DNA from: Luteibacter anthropi
Lineage (GTDB): Bacteria > Pseudomonadota > Gammaproteobacteria > Xanthomonadales > Rhodanobacteraceae
Assembly (NCBI RefSeq): GCF_011759365.1
Contig: NZ_JAARLZ010000004.1
Location: 429,277 to 493,276 of the forward strand
DNA: 64,000 nucleotides
Reading direction: 5' to 3'
Part shown: positions 29,401 to 41,400 of the stretch, one piece after another
How the letters are laid out: every line of letters begins with the position of its first letter
Numbering within the stretch: position 1 is the stretch's first letter
The notes under the pieces: generated by a model
Seen by the model: only the letters and a program-made list of their open reading frames with translations
The model's database searches: none
What the model was told of the DNA's origin: nothing
Program-made: the position numbers and the translations under genes

Positions 29401-32400
29401 CACATCGGTGGCGACGGTGTCGCGACGGGTTACTGGAAACGACCTGAGTTGACCATGGAACGGTTCGTGCCCGATCCCTTCAGCGATGTGGCGGGGGCTC
29501 GCATGTATCGCACGGGTGATCTGGTGCGTTACCTCCCCGACGGCAACCTGGTTTACCTGGGCCGTAACGACCAGCAGGTGAAGATCCGCGGCTTCCGCAT
29601 CGAGCCAGGCGAGATCCAGGCCCGCCTGCTTGAACTGCAAAGCATCCGCGATGCAGCCGTCGTTGCGCGTAGCGTGGCGAACGGCGAAAAGCGCCTGGTG
29701 GCCTACGTGGTACTTCACGAAGGGATCGGCGCCGATGGCATCGTGCCGGTGCTCCGCTCCCATCTGGGCCAGCGGCTACCCGCGTATATGCTGCCGTCGG
29801 CCTTTGTCATCGTGGGCGCATTGCCGCTCACGGCAAACGGCAAGCTGGATCGCCGGGCGTTGCCGGTGCCGGACGACGATGCCTATGCGCACGGTGACTA
29901 CGAGGCACCGCAGGGCGAAACGGAACAGGCCCTGGCCGGCATCTGGCAGGAACTGCTGGGGCTGAAACGGGTGGGTCGCCACGATAATTTCTTCGCCCTT
30001 GGCGGTCATTCGCTGCTAGCCATCCGGATACTGGGTCGCCTGCAGCAGGTGTTCGGTCGCTCGCTGTCGATGCGCGCACTCTTTGCGGCACCGACGGTTG
30101 CCGGGCTGGCCATTGCCATCGATGAAGCGCCGCTACAGCGTGACGATGCGGCCATGCCCGTGGTGGATCGCCACGGTACGATGCCGTTGTCCTTCGCCGA
30201 AGAGCGCATGCTGGCGACGCACCTGGCCGCCACGCACGGCGGCATGCTGAACTCATCCATGATCCTTGAGCTGACGGGGGCGCTTGTGCCCGAGCGTCTG
30301 GAGAGGGCGTTGCAGGCCGTGGTTGCGCGGCACGAAATCCTCCGCACCCGCTACGAGATGGGTGCAGAGGGGCGCTTCGTGCCCGTGATTGCCTTGCCAG
30401 GCATGTTCCGGCTGTCGATCCGGCAGGTTGCTGACGATGGCGTTGCGCTGGCGAAGGAGCAGGCTGGCCGGCTACCGGACTGCTTCGAGGGTCCCGTGTT
30501 TGCCGCCACGCTTCTCGTGGCGACACCCGGGCAGGCGTGGCTGGTCCTCAACATCCATCATGCGGTGACGGATGGCGTGTCGTCCCAGGCGATCTGGCGC
30601 GACGTTTGTGTTGCCTATGAGCGCGATGAACCGTCGCTACCTGCGCCCGCCCACCAGTATCGTGATTACGCCGCATGGCAGCGTCGTCACCTGGATGGTG
30701 GTCGTCTCGACGAGCTGCGTCGCGCATGGCGCGCGCAACTGGCCGGCCTGCCGGTCTGCCTCAACCTGCCATTTGATCGTTCGCGTCCGTCGGTAATGAG
30801 CGACGACACCGGTCATCTGGACATCGCCTGCCCCGCAGCGCTGGTCAGGGATATCCAGCGCGTGGCGGCCAGCTACCGGGTCACCCCCTTCGTGCTGCTG
30901 GAGACTACGCTTGCCATCGTGCTCGGCCAGTTGGCAGGCAGCCGCGATGTCGTAGTGGGTACGGTGGCCGAAGGCCGTCGCCTGCCGGGCACCGAATCGA
31001 TGGTCGGCATGTTCGTCAACAGCATTGCACTGCCGCATCGCGTAGAGCTTTCTTCCCGTGTGCAGGATCACTGGACGCAAGGTGTCGAGGCCCTGATGTG
31101 GGGCCTGGAACACGGCGACCTGCCGTTTGCCGAGATCGTCGCCGCCGTCAATCCGCAGCGCAGTGCCTCGCACGATCCGATCTTCCAGGTGTTCTGCCAG
31201 TTGCAGCAGTCGGTATCCGATGCGGATATCTCATTGGGTGACCTGGCGGTGAAGCCCGTATCGCGGGGGCTCAGCGGTCGCGGCGCCGATATCGCGATCA
31301 TCTTCCGTCACGGCCAGGACAGCCTCGTCGCGGATGTCAGCTTCAGCGCCGACCTGTTCGATGCCGCGTCGATGGAAGCGATCCTGTCGCTGTATATGAG
31401 TTTCCTTGCTGGAGCGATCCGTGCACCCCAGGCCTCCGTGGGCGACGTATGGCAGGAAAGCGTGACGCGTCTGCTGTCCTCGGGACAGCACGAGGCACTC
31501 GAACGGATGCTTCATCGTCCTGCACCTGCCACGGGCGCCTGGTATCCGCTTTCGCTGGCCCAGGAGACCGTGTGGCTGCAGGAGCAGGCTGCGCCGGAGG
31601 GCAGCTCGCACCAGGCGGTGGCCATCATGCGGTGCGCGCCGTCGTCGGATCGCGCGCGACTGGACGATGCCGCGCGTGCGCTGATCGCACAGCACCAGTC
31701 CTGCTGGCTGGAATGGAGCCGTACGGGAAGCCAGCATGAAGCACGGGTGCCGGCGACGCGTTTCGAACGCATTGTCATCGATGCACCAGCAGCACCTGAA
31801 GCACAGGAGCAGGTGATACGCGACTGGCACCGTTCGCTGATGAAGGCATCCGACGACCGGCAAGGCGTGGTCGCCATGTTCCACTGGCCGGACAACGCCT
31901 GCGTGGTCCTGCGTTTCCATCACATGGTGTACGACGGCTGGTCGGTCATCCGTTACTACGAGCGGCTGGTGAAGAACTACTCCCTGCTCGAAACGAACCC
32001 GGCCCATGTCTTCACGATGGATCGTGTCTTCATCGATACGCTGAAGTCCGACCAGGCTTACCTCGATTCGGCGACGCATACGGACGATACGCTCTTCTGG
32101 AAGACCGCCAGCGGAAGCTGGCCGGAGACGACGCTGCTCTCGTCGCTGGCCGACCGGCCCCATGCGGAGGATGAGGCCCAGCGCGTGGCTTCCGTGACGC
32201 GGGCCCTTCCGACCGTATTGCAGGATGCACTGAACCGGCTTGCCGAAGAGGCGTCGGTGTCGCTGGCCGAATGCATCACGGCATTGACCACCCTGTATCT
32301 TTCACGTGTAAGCGGGGAGGGCAATCTCGCCTTCGGCGTGGCCTTCCTCAATCGTACGAGGGACGCGCTCGATATTCCGGGCCAGTTCGCGAAGGCTCTG

Positions 32401-35400
32401 CCGCTCGGTCTGTCGCTGGATGCGCGGGAAGGTACGGTGGGTGGCAGCATCGCGTACATCGCGGAAGCCTTCCGCGATGTACTGAAGCATGGCCGTTATC
32501 CCTTTGGCGACATCGTGCGTCGCCTCGGTCTCGATGCAAGGCATACCGAGGTGAGCGTGAACACGCTCTTCCTCAAGCGTGGCATCGAGCTGGAAGGCCA
32601 GCCAAGCCACATCCAGTGGTTGAGCGGACCGGAGGGCGGCCTTTCCTTCCTGTTCACCCAGTTCGGGCGGCAGGCCTCGATGGACCTCGAACTGCGCTTC
32701 AATCGAGCCCTGTTCGACGATGCGACGATCGAGCGTCATGCGGATCGCCTGCTGCATTTCCTGGCCCAGGTCAGTCTCGATCTGAACGCACGGGTGGCGG
32801 ATATCCCCCTGCTGCTCGACGAAGAGCGGACACTGGTGCTGGATACGTGGAATGCGACGGAGCAGGTCTTCGCAGAAGATGCCTGCATCCAGCAGCTGGT
32901 CGAAGCACAGGCACGACAGCATCCTGATCTGCCGGCCCTCGTCGGGGCCGACGAAATCGTGAGCTACACGGAACTCAACCTCAGGGCGAACCGTCTCGCG
33001 CACCACCTCGTGGAACTCGGCGTGGCGCCGGATACCCGCGTGGCACTGTGCGCGGAGCGCAGCGTGAACCTGGTGGTGGGCCTGCTGGCGGTCCTGAAGG
33101 CCGGTGGTGCCTATGTGCCGCTGGACCCGGCATACGCCAGCGAGCGTCTGAGCCACGTGCTGGGCGATGCCCAGCCGGTGCTGCTGCTGGCCGATGCGGC
33201 CGGTCGCGAGGCCCTGGGCGAGGTCGCCTGCCTCGCGCTGGATGCTCCGCAGGCATGGTCTACCCAGCCCTCGACGAACCCCCAGGTGGAAGGACTCACC
33301 TCACGCCACCTGGCCTACCTGATCTACACCTCCGGTTCGACCGGCACGCCCAAGGGCGTGATGGTCGAACATCGCTCCTTTGCCAACCTGATCGCCTGGC
33401 ATGCCCGGACCTTCGAGCTGGCGCCCGGCCAGCGCACGACGGCCACGGCAGGCATGGCCTTCGATGCGAGCGCGTGGGAAATCTGGCCGGCCCTGGCCAG
33501 CGGCGTGACCTTGCAACTGCCGCCCCCGGCGGCGAACCGCGACCATGCCTTGCTGTTGCCATGGTGGCGCGCGCAGGCATCGGACAGTGCTTTCCTGGTG
33601 ACGCCGCTGGCCCAGCTGGCAATGGAGGATCCGTTGCCGACCGGCCTGCGTCACCTACTGGTCGGTGGTGATCGCCTGAACGCGCTGTCGGCCTCGCTGC
33701 CTGCGACGCTGACGGTCACCAACAACTACGGCCCTACGGAAACGACGGTGGTGGCGACCTCGGGCGCGGTCAACCCGGGTGATACCAACCCGTCCATCGG
33801 TCGTCCGATCGCGAACACGCGCTTGTACGTGCTCGATGCGCAGCAGCAACCGGTGCCGCTGGGGGCGGTGGGCGAGCTGTATGTGGGTGGCGTCGGCGTG
33901 GCCCGGGGTTACTGGAACCGCCCGGAGCTGACGGCCGAGCGCTTCCTTGCCGATCCGTTCAGCGCAACGGCGGAGGCACGGATGTATCGCACGGGCGATC
34001 TGGTGCGCTACCTGCCGGACGGCCAGCTGGTCTACCTGGGTCGTAACGACGAACAGGTAAAGATCCGTGGCTACCGCATCGAGCCGGGCGAGATCGAAGC
34101 CCGTCTGCGAGAGCGCGAGGACGTGCGAGATGTCGCGGTGGTGGCACGTGCCCTCGGCACGGGCGAGAAGCGCCTGGTGGCTTATGTGGTGCTGCACGAG
34201 GGCATTGATGCGGACGCGGTGATCCCGACCTTGCGCACGCAGCTGAGCCAGCAGCTACCCGACTACATGGTGCCGTCGGCCTTCGTGGCGCTGGAGGTGC
34301 TGCCGCTCACCCCGAATGGCAAGCTGGATCGCAAGGCGCTGCCGCTGCCGGATGACTCGGCGTTTGCACGGGAAGCGTACGAAGCACCGCAGGGCCAGAT
34401 CGAAGAGACCCTGGCTGCGATCTGGCAGGACCTGCTGGGCCTGGAGAAGATCGGTCGCCACGATAACTTCTTCACCCTCGGCGGGCATTCGCTGCTCGCC
34501 GTGCAGCACATGGAGCGCCTGCGCCGTGAAGGACTCTCGGTGGAAGTGCGCGCACTGTTCTCCACCCCCACCTTGAGCGAACTGGCCGCCTCGCTGGGTG
34601 AGCATCGCGAAGTGGTGGTGCCCGAGAACCGCATTCCGTCCGATGCGCTGGCCATCACGCCGGCGATGCTGCCGTTGATCGAGCTGACCCAGGCGGATAT
34701 CGATCGCATCGTCGCCCGCGTACCGGGTGGCGTGGCGAACGTGCAGGACATCTACGCCTTGTCGCCGTTGCAGGATGGCATCCTGTTCCACCACCTGCTG
34801 GCGGAAGAGGGTGATCCGTACCTGTTGATCGCCCAGCTGGTCTTCCCGGATCGCGCCCTGCTCGATCGCTTCCTGGCCGCCGTGCAGCACGTGGTAGACC
34901 GGCATGACATCCTGCGTACCGGTTTCGTCTGGGATCAGCTGTCGCGCCCGGCCCAGGTGGTCTGGCGCAAGGCGGATGTTGCGGTCACCACGTGGGACAT
35001 CGATCCGGGGAAGGGGCCCATCGCGGAACAATTGCGTGCCGGCGTGGACCCGCGCCATCACCGCATCGATCTCGGGGAAGCATCCCTGCTTCGCTATGAC
35101 ATCGCGCAAGACCCGCAGGATGGACGCTGGCATGCCGTGCAGCGCCTGCATCATCTGGTGGGCGATCACTCCGGCCTGGAAATCCTCTACGGTGAAGTGC
35201 GTGCCCTGCTGCTCGGTCACGGTGCAAACCTTGGGCCTGCGCAGCCGTTCCGTCATCTGGTGGCCCAGGCAAGACTTGGCATGGGGGAGGCCGCTCACGA
35301 GGCTTATTTCCGTGGACAACTAGGCGACATCGACACGCCCAGCCTGCCGTTCGGCCTGGCCGAGGTGCATCGCGACGGGCAGCAGGTGGGCGAGGCGCAT

Positions 35401-38400
35401 GCGCTTCTGCCTGCCGGCCTGAATACCCGTCTTCGTGAACAGGCCCGACGCCACGGCGTGAGCCTGGCAAGCCTGTGCCATCTGGCCTGGGGCCAGGTGG
35501 TGGCGCGGACCAGCGGGCAGGATGCGGCCGTGTTCGGCACGGTGTTGTTCGGTCGCATGCACGGTGGCGAAGGTGCCGACCGGGCGATGGGCCTGTTCAT
35601 CAACACCTTGCCCATTCGCCTGGACCTGGACGGCACGCCTGTGCTGAAGAGCGTGAAGCTTACGCACCGCAAGCTGGCCGACCTGTTGCAGCACGAGCAC
35701 GCCTCGCTTGCACTGGCCCAGCGTTGCAGTGGCGTGCAGGCCCCCGCGCCGTTGTTCAGCGCACTGCTCAACTATCGCCACAACCGCCCCATCGAAGGCG
35801 ATGTCGTCGACAGCGACGAACTCGGCATCGAGGTGATCGGTGGCGAAGAGCGCACGAATTATCCGCTGACGCTTTCGGTGGAAGATCATGGCGATGCCCT
35901 GGGTCTCACGGCACAGGTCGTGTTTCCCTTGCGGCCCGAGGCCATCTGCGGATACATGCAGGTTGCACTGGAAAGCCTGGCAACGGCACTGGAAACCACG
36001 CCGGATGCCCCGGTCGGCGAACTGCCGGTCCTGCCGGCCGACGAACGGCATCTATTGCTGGACACCTGGAATGCAACCGCGCGCGCCTATCCGCAAGATA
36101 CCTGCATTCACCAGTTGTTCGAGGATCAGGTATCGCGCACGCCCGATGCAGTCGCTGTCATCGCTGGGGGGGAGCGGCTGAGCTATGCCGAACTCAATGC
36201 GCGTGCCAACCGGCTTGCCCATGAGCTGCTCGAAAGAGGGGTGAATCCGGGTGATCGCGTGGCACTGTGCGCAGAGCGCAGTGTCGGCATGGTGCTGGGC
36301 CTGCTGGCGATCATGAAGGCTGGCGGCGCCTATGTGCCGCTGGACCCCGCGTATGCGGGCGACCGCCTCGGCCAGATGCTGCGCGATGCCGAACCGGCGC
36401 TGTTGCTATGGGACAGGGCAGGACGCGGCGTTCTGGGCGAGGCACCGCAGGCGCTGCCGCAGGTCGCGCTCGATGACGAGGCTTCGTGGTTGCAGCGGCC
36501 CGTGACGGACCCGGTGGTGCTGGGTCTCACCTCGCGGAACCTGGCCTACATGATCTACACCTCGGGTTCGACCGGCACGCCCAAGGGCGTGATGATCGAA
36601 CACCGTGGCGCGGTGAATTATCTGCACTGGGCGATCGAAGCCTATGCGCCCGGCCGGGCCACCGTCTCGTCTTCGCTCGCTTTCGATGCAACCGTCACCA
36701 GCCTGATCGTGCCGCTGGTCAGCGGCGGCGAGGTGCTGTTGCTGGGTTCGGGACAGGAAATCGACGAACTGGAAGCCCAGGTGCAGGTGCAGGGCGGGCT
36801 GGTCAAGATCACGCCGAGCCACCTCGACCTGCTGGGCAAGGGCCTGCGCACGCGTGGCGTGCCCAGCCATATCGACCTGCTGGTGATCGGCGGCGAAGCC
36901 CTGCCTCCGGCCGTGGTGTCGGACTGGAAGCGCCTGCAACCGGGTATCCGCATGGTCAATGAATACGGCCCCACGGAAACGGTCGTCGGTTGCGCGATCT
37001 ATGAGGCCACTGGTGAAGAAACGACGGTGGTACCGATCGGGCGGCCGATTGCCAATACACGTCTTTACCTGCTCGATGCCTATCGGCAACCCGTGCCGCT
37101 GGGTGCGGTGGGCGAGCTGTATATCGGTGGCGATGGCGTGGCGCGCGGCTACTGGAACCGTCCGGAACTGACGACGGAACGTTTCCTGGCCGATCCGTTC
37201 AGCGACGTGTCGGGCGCGAGGATGTACCGCACGGGCGATCTGGCGCGCTATCTGCCGGATGGCAATCTCGTTTACCTGGGGCGCAACGACGAACAGGTAA
37301 AAATACGCGGCTTCCGTATCGAACCGGGCGAAATCGAGGCATGCCTGCTGGACGAGTCCAGCGTGCGCGACGTTGCCGTAGTCGCCCTGGGTGACCGTAG
37401 CGGCAGCAAGCGGCTGGTGGCGTATGTCGTTCCGCATGAGAGTGCAGATCGCCGCGGCATGGCCGCTTCCCTGCGCACGCATGCGGTTCACGCGCTGCCC
37501 GATTACATGGTGCCGTCAGCCTTCGTGCTCATCGATGCGTTGCCGCTCACGCCAAACGGCAAGCTGGATCGCAAGGCGTTGCCTGCGCCGGACGATGATG
37601 CCTTCATCCGCGAGCGTTACGAAGCGTCCGAAGGCGAGATCGAGGCAACCCTCGCACGTATATGGCAGGAACTGCTCGGCGTGGAGAAGGTGGGCCGCAA
37701 CGACAATTTCTTCGCCCTGGGCGGTCACTCGCTGCTTGCCGTACAGCACATGGAGTGGCTGCGTCGCGAAGGCCTTTCGCTGGAAGTGCGTGCACTGTTC
37801 GCCGCGCCGAGCCTTCGCGAACTGGCAGCGATGCTCGGCGATAACCACGAAGTGGCCGTGCCTGCCAACCTGATCGACACGGAGACCCGGAAAATCACGC
37901 CGGCCATGCTCCCGCTGATCGGGCTGTCGCAGACGGACATCGACCGGATCGTGGAGCAGGTGCCCGGTGGGCTGGCGAACATCCAGGACATCTACGGCCT
38001 GTCGCCATTGCAGGACGGCATCCTGTTCCATCATCTGCTGGCGGAGCAGGGCGATCCGTATCTGCAACGCGTGCTGTTGTCCTTCGGGGAGCGCGAGGCG
38101 TTGAATCGTTTCCTCGCCGCCGTGCAGCAGGTGGTGGATCGTCACGACATCCTGCGCACGGCCTTCGTATGGGATCGCCTGGCCGAGCCCGCACAGGTGG
38201 TGTTGCGCAAGGCCACCCTCCAGGTGACGGAGCGGGCTTTCGATCCGGCGTCGGGCTCCGTGGCTGCGCAGCTGATGGCCAGCGTTGACCCGACGCATCA
38301 TCGCGTCGATCTTTCCCGCGCGCCGTTGCTGCGTTACGACATTGCCCACGATGCCGGTGACGACCGCTGGTACGTGGTGCAACGCATGCACCATCTCATC

Positions 38401-41400
38401 GTGGACCACTCGGGTCTGGAGGTCCTGCTGGGCGAGGTGAAGGCGATCCTTGCCGGTCATGCGGACCAGCTCGGCACAGCCCAGCCTTTCCGCAATCTCA
38501 TTGCCCAGGCCCGCCTGGGCCTGAGCGAGGACGACCACGAAATCTACTTCCGCGAACAACTGGGTGACATCGATACGCCAAGCCTGCCGTTCGGCATGGC
38601 CGAGGTGCATAACGAAGGCCAGCAGACGGCAGAGTGGCACGAAGGCCTGCCGGCATCGCTCAACGACCGCCTGCGTGCGCAGGCCCGTCGTCATGGTGTA
38701 AGCCTGGCGAGCCTGTGCCATCTGGCCTGGGGACAGGTGGTAGCGCGCACCAGCGGGCAGGAAACCGCGGTGTTCGGCACGGTGCTGTTCGGCCGCATGC
38801 ACGGTGGCGAAGGTGCCGACCGGACCATGGGCCTGTTCATCAATACCCTGCCCATCCGCCTGGACGTGGACACGACGTCCGTAGCGGACAGCGTGAAGCA
38901 GGCGCATCGCAAGCTGGCCGACCTGCTCTTGCACGAGCATGCACCGTTGGCGCTTGCCCAGCGTTGCAGTGGCGTGGAGGCGCCATCGCCCCTGTTCAGC
39001 GCGTTGCTCAACTATCGGCACAATCGTGAACTGGTGGCAGAGCCTGCGGTGGACGATGGCCTGGATATCAGACTGGTTTCGGCGGAGGAACGCACCAACT
39101 ACCCGCTGGTGCTCTCGGTCGAAGACCATGGCGATGCACTGGGCCTCACCGTGCAGGCGGTTCATCCCCTGAAGCCAGCGGCCATTGCTGCCTATATGCA
39201 TAGGGCGCTCGAAAGCCTTGCCGACGCACTGGAACACAACCCTGGCAGGCCGGCCAGGGAACTGTCGATCCTTCCGGCCGACGAACGCCATCTGCTTCTG
39301 AAAACATGGAACGCGACGGAAAGCGCGTTCGCGCAGGACACCTGCATCCATCAACTGGTCGAAGCACGGGCCTTGCATTCGCCCGATGTGCTCGCGCTGG
39401 TGGCCGCCGAAGAATGGGTGAGCTACGCAGAACTCAATGCCAAGGCAAACCGGCTTGCACACCGGCTGATCAGGCTGGGCGTGGCGCCGGACACCCGCGT
39501 GGCACTGTGCGCGGAGCGCAGCGTGAACCTGGTGGTGGGCCTGCTGGCGGTCCTGAAGGCCGGTGGTGCCTATGTACCGCTGGACCCGGCATACGCCAGC
39601 GAGCGTCTGAGCCACGTGCTGGGCGATGCCCAGCCGGTGCTGCTGCTGGCCGATGCGGCCGGTCGCGAGGCCCTGGGCGAGGTCGCCTGCCTCGCGCTGG
39701 ATGCGCCGCAGGCATGGTCCACCCAGCCCTCGACGAACCCCCAGGTGGAAGGACTCACCTCACGCCACCTGGCCTACCTGATCTACACATCCGGTTCGAC
39801 CGGCACGCCCAAGGGCGTGATGGTCGAACATCGCTCCTTCGCCAACCTGATCGCCTGGCATGCCCGGACCTTCGAGCTGGCGCCCGGCCAGCGCACGACG
39901 GCCACGGCAGGCATGGCCTTCGATGCGAGCGCGTGGGAAATCTGGCCGGCCCTGGCCAGCGGCGTAACCTTGCAACTGCCGCCTCCGGCGGCGAACCGCG
40001 ACCACGCCTTGCTGCTGCCATGGTGGCGCGCGCAGGCATCGGACAGTGCCTTCCTGGTGACGCCGCTGGCCCAGCTGGCGATGGAGGAATCGTTGCCGAC
40101 CGGCCTGCGTCACCTGCTGGTCGGTGGTGATCGCCTGAATGCGCTGCCGGCGTCGCTGCCTGCGACGCTGACGGTCACCAACAACTACGGCCCCACGGAA
40201 ACGACAGTGGTGGCGACCTCGGGCGCGGTCAACCCGGGCGATACCAACCCGTCCATCGGTCGTCCGATCGCGAACACGCGCTTGTACGTGCTCGATGCGC
40301 AGCAGCAACCGGTGCCGCTGGGCGCGGTGGGCGAGCTGTATGTGGGTGGCGTCGGCGTGGCCCGGGGTTACTGGAATCGCCCGGAGCTGACGGCGGAGCG
40401 CTTCCTTGCCGATCCGTTCAGCGCAACGGCGGAGGCACGGATGTATCGCACGGGCGATCTGGTGCGCTACCTGCCGGACGGCCAGCTGGTCTACCTGGGT
40501 CGTAACGACGAACAGGTAAAGATCCGCGGCTACCGCATCGAGCCGGGCGAGATCGAAGCCCGTCTGCGTGAACGCGAGGACGTGCGTGACGTGGCCGTGG
40601 TGGCACGTGCCCTCGGCACGGGCGAGAAGCGCCTGGTGGCTTATGTGGTGCTGCACGAGGGCATCGATGCGGACGCGGTGATCCCGACCTTGCGCACGCA
40701 GCTCAGCCAGCAGCTACCCGACTACATGGTGCCGTCGGCCTTCGTGGCGCTGGAGGTGCTGCCGCTCACACCGAACGGCAAGCTGGATCGCAAGGCGCTG
40801 CCGCTGCCGGATGACTCGGCGTTTGCACGGGAAGCGTACGAAGCACCGCAGGGCCAGATCGAAGAGACCCTGGCTGCCATCTGGCAGGACCTGCTGGGCC
40901 TGGAGAAGATCGGTCGCCACGATAACTTCTTCACCCTCGGCGGGCATTCGCTGCTCGCCGTTCGCCTGCTCGGTCGCCTGCCCGCACAGTTCGGTATCGA
41001 ACTACCGTTGCCCGTGTTGTTCACGGCGCCGACGCTGGCACAGCTTGCCGACGCCATTGCGGGTCATCTCGGCGCCGCATCGGGTGTGCAGACGCGGATC
41101 GAAGCCATATCGCGCGATGGCGCCCTGCCACTGTCCTTCGCCCAGCAACGCCTGTGGTTCCTGTCGCAGATGGACGATATCGGTGCCTCGTACCACGTGG
41201 TGCTGGGTCTTCGTCTGCGTGGACAGGTGGACAAGATATCGTGGCGTCGCAGTCTGGACCGCATCTGGTCGCGTCACGAGGCCTTGCGCAGCCGCTTCGT
41301 GAGCGTGGACGGACAGCCTCATGTCCGCTTGCTCGATGCGGGGCAAGGCATGCCATGGCGCGAAGACGACCTTGCAGGCGATGCGGATCAGGCGGCTACG

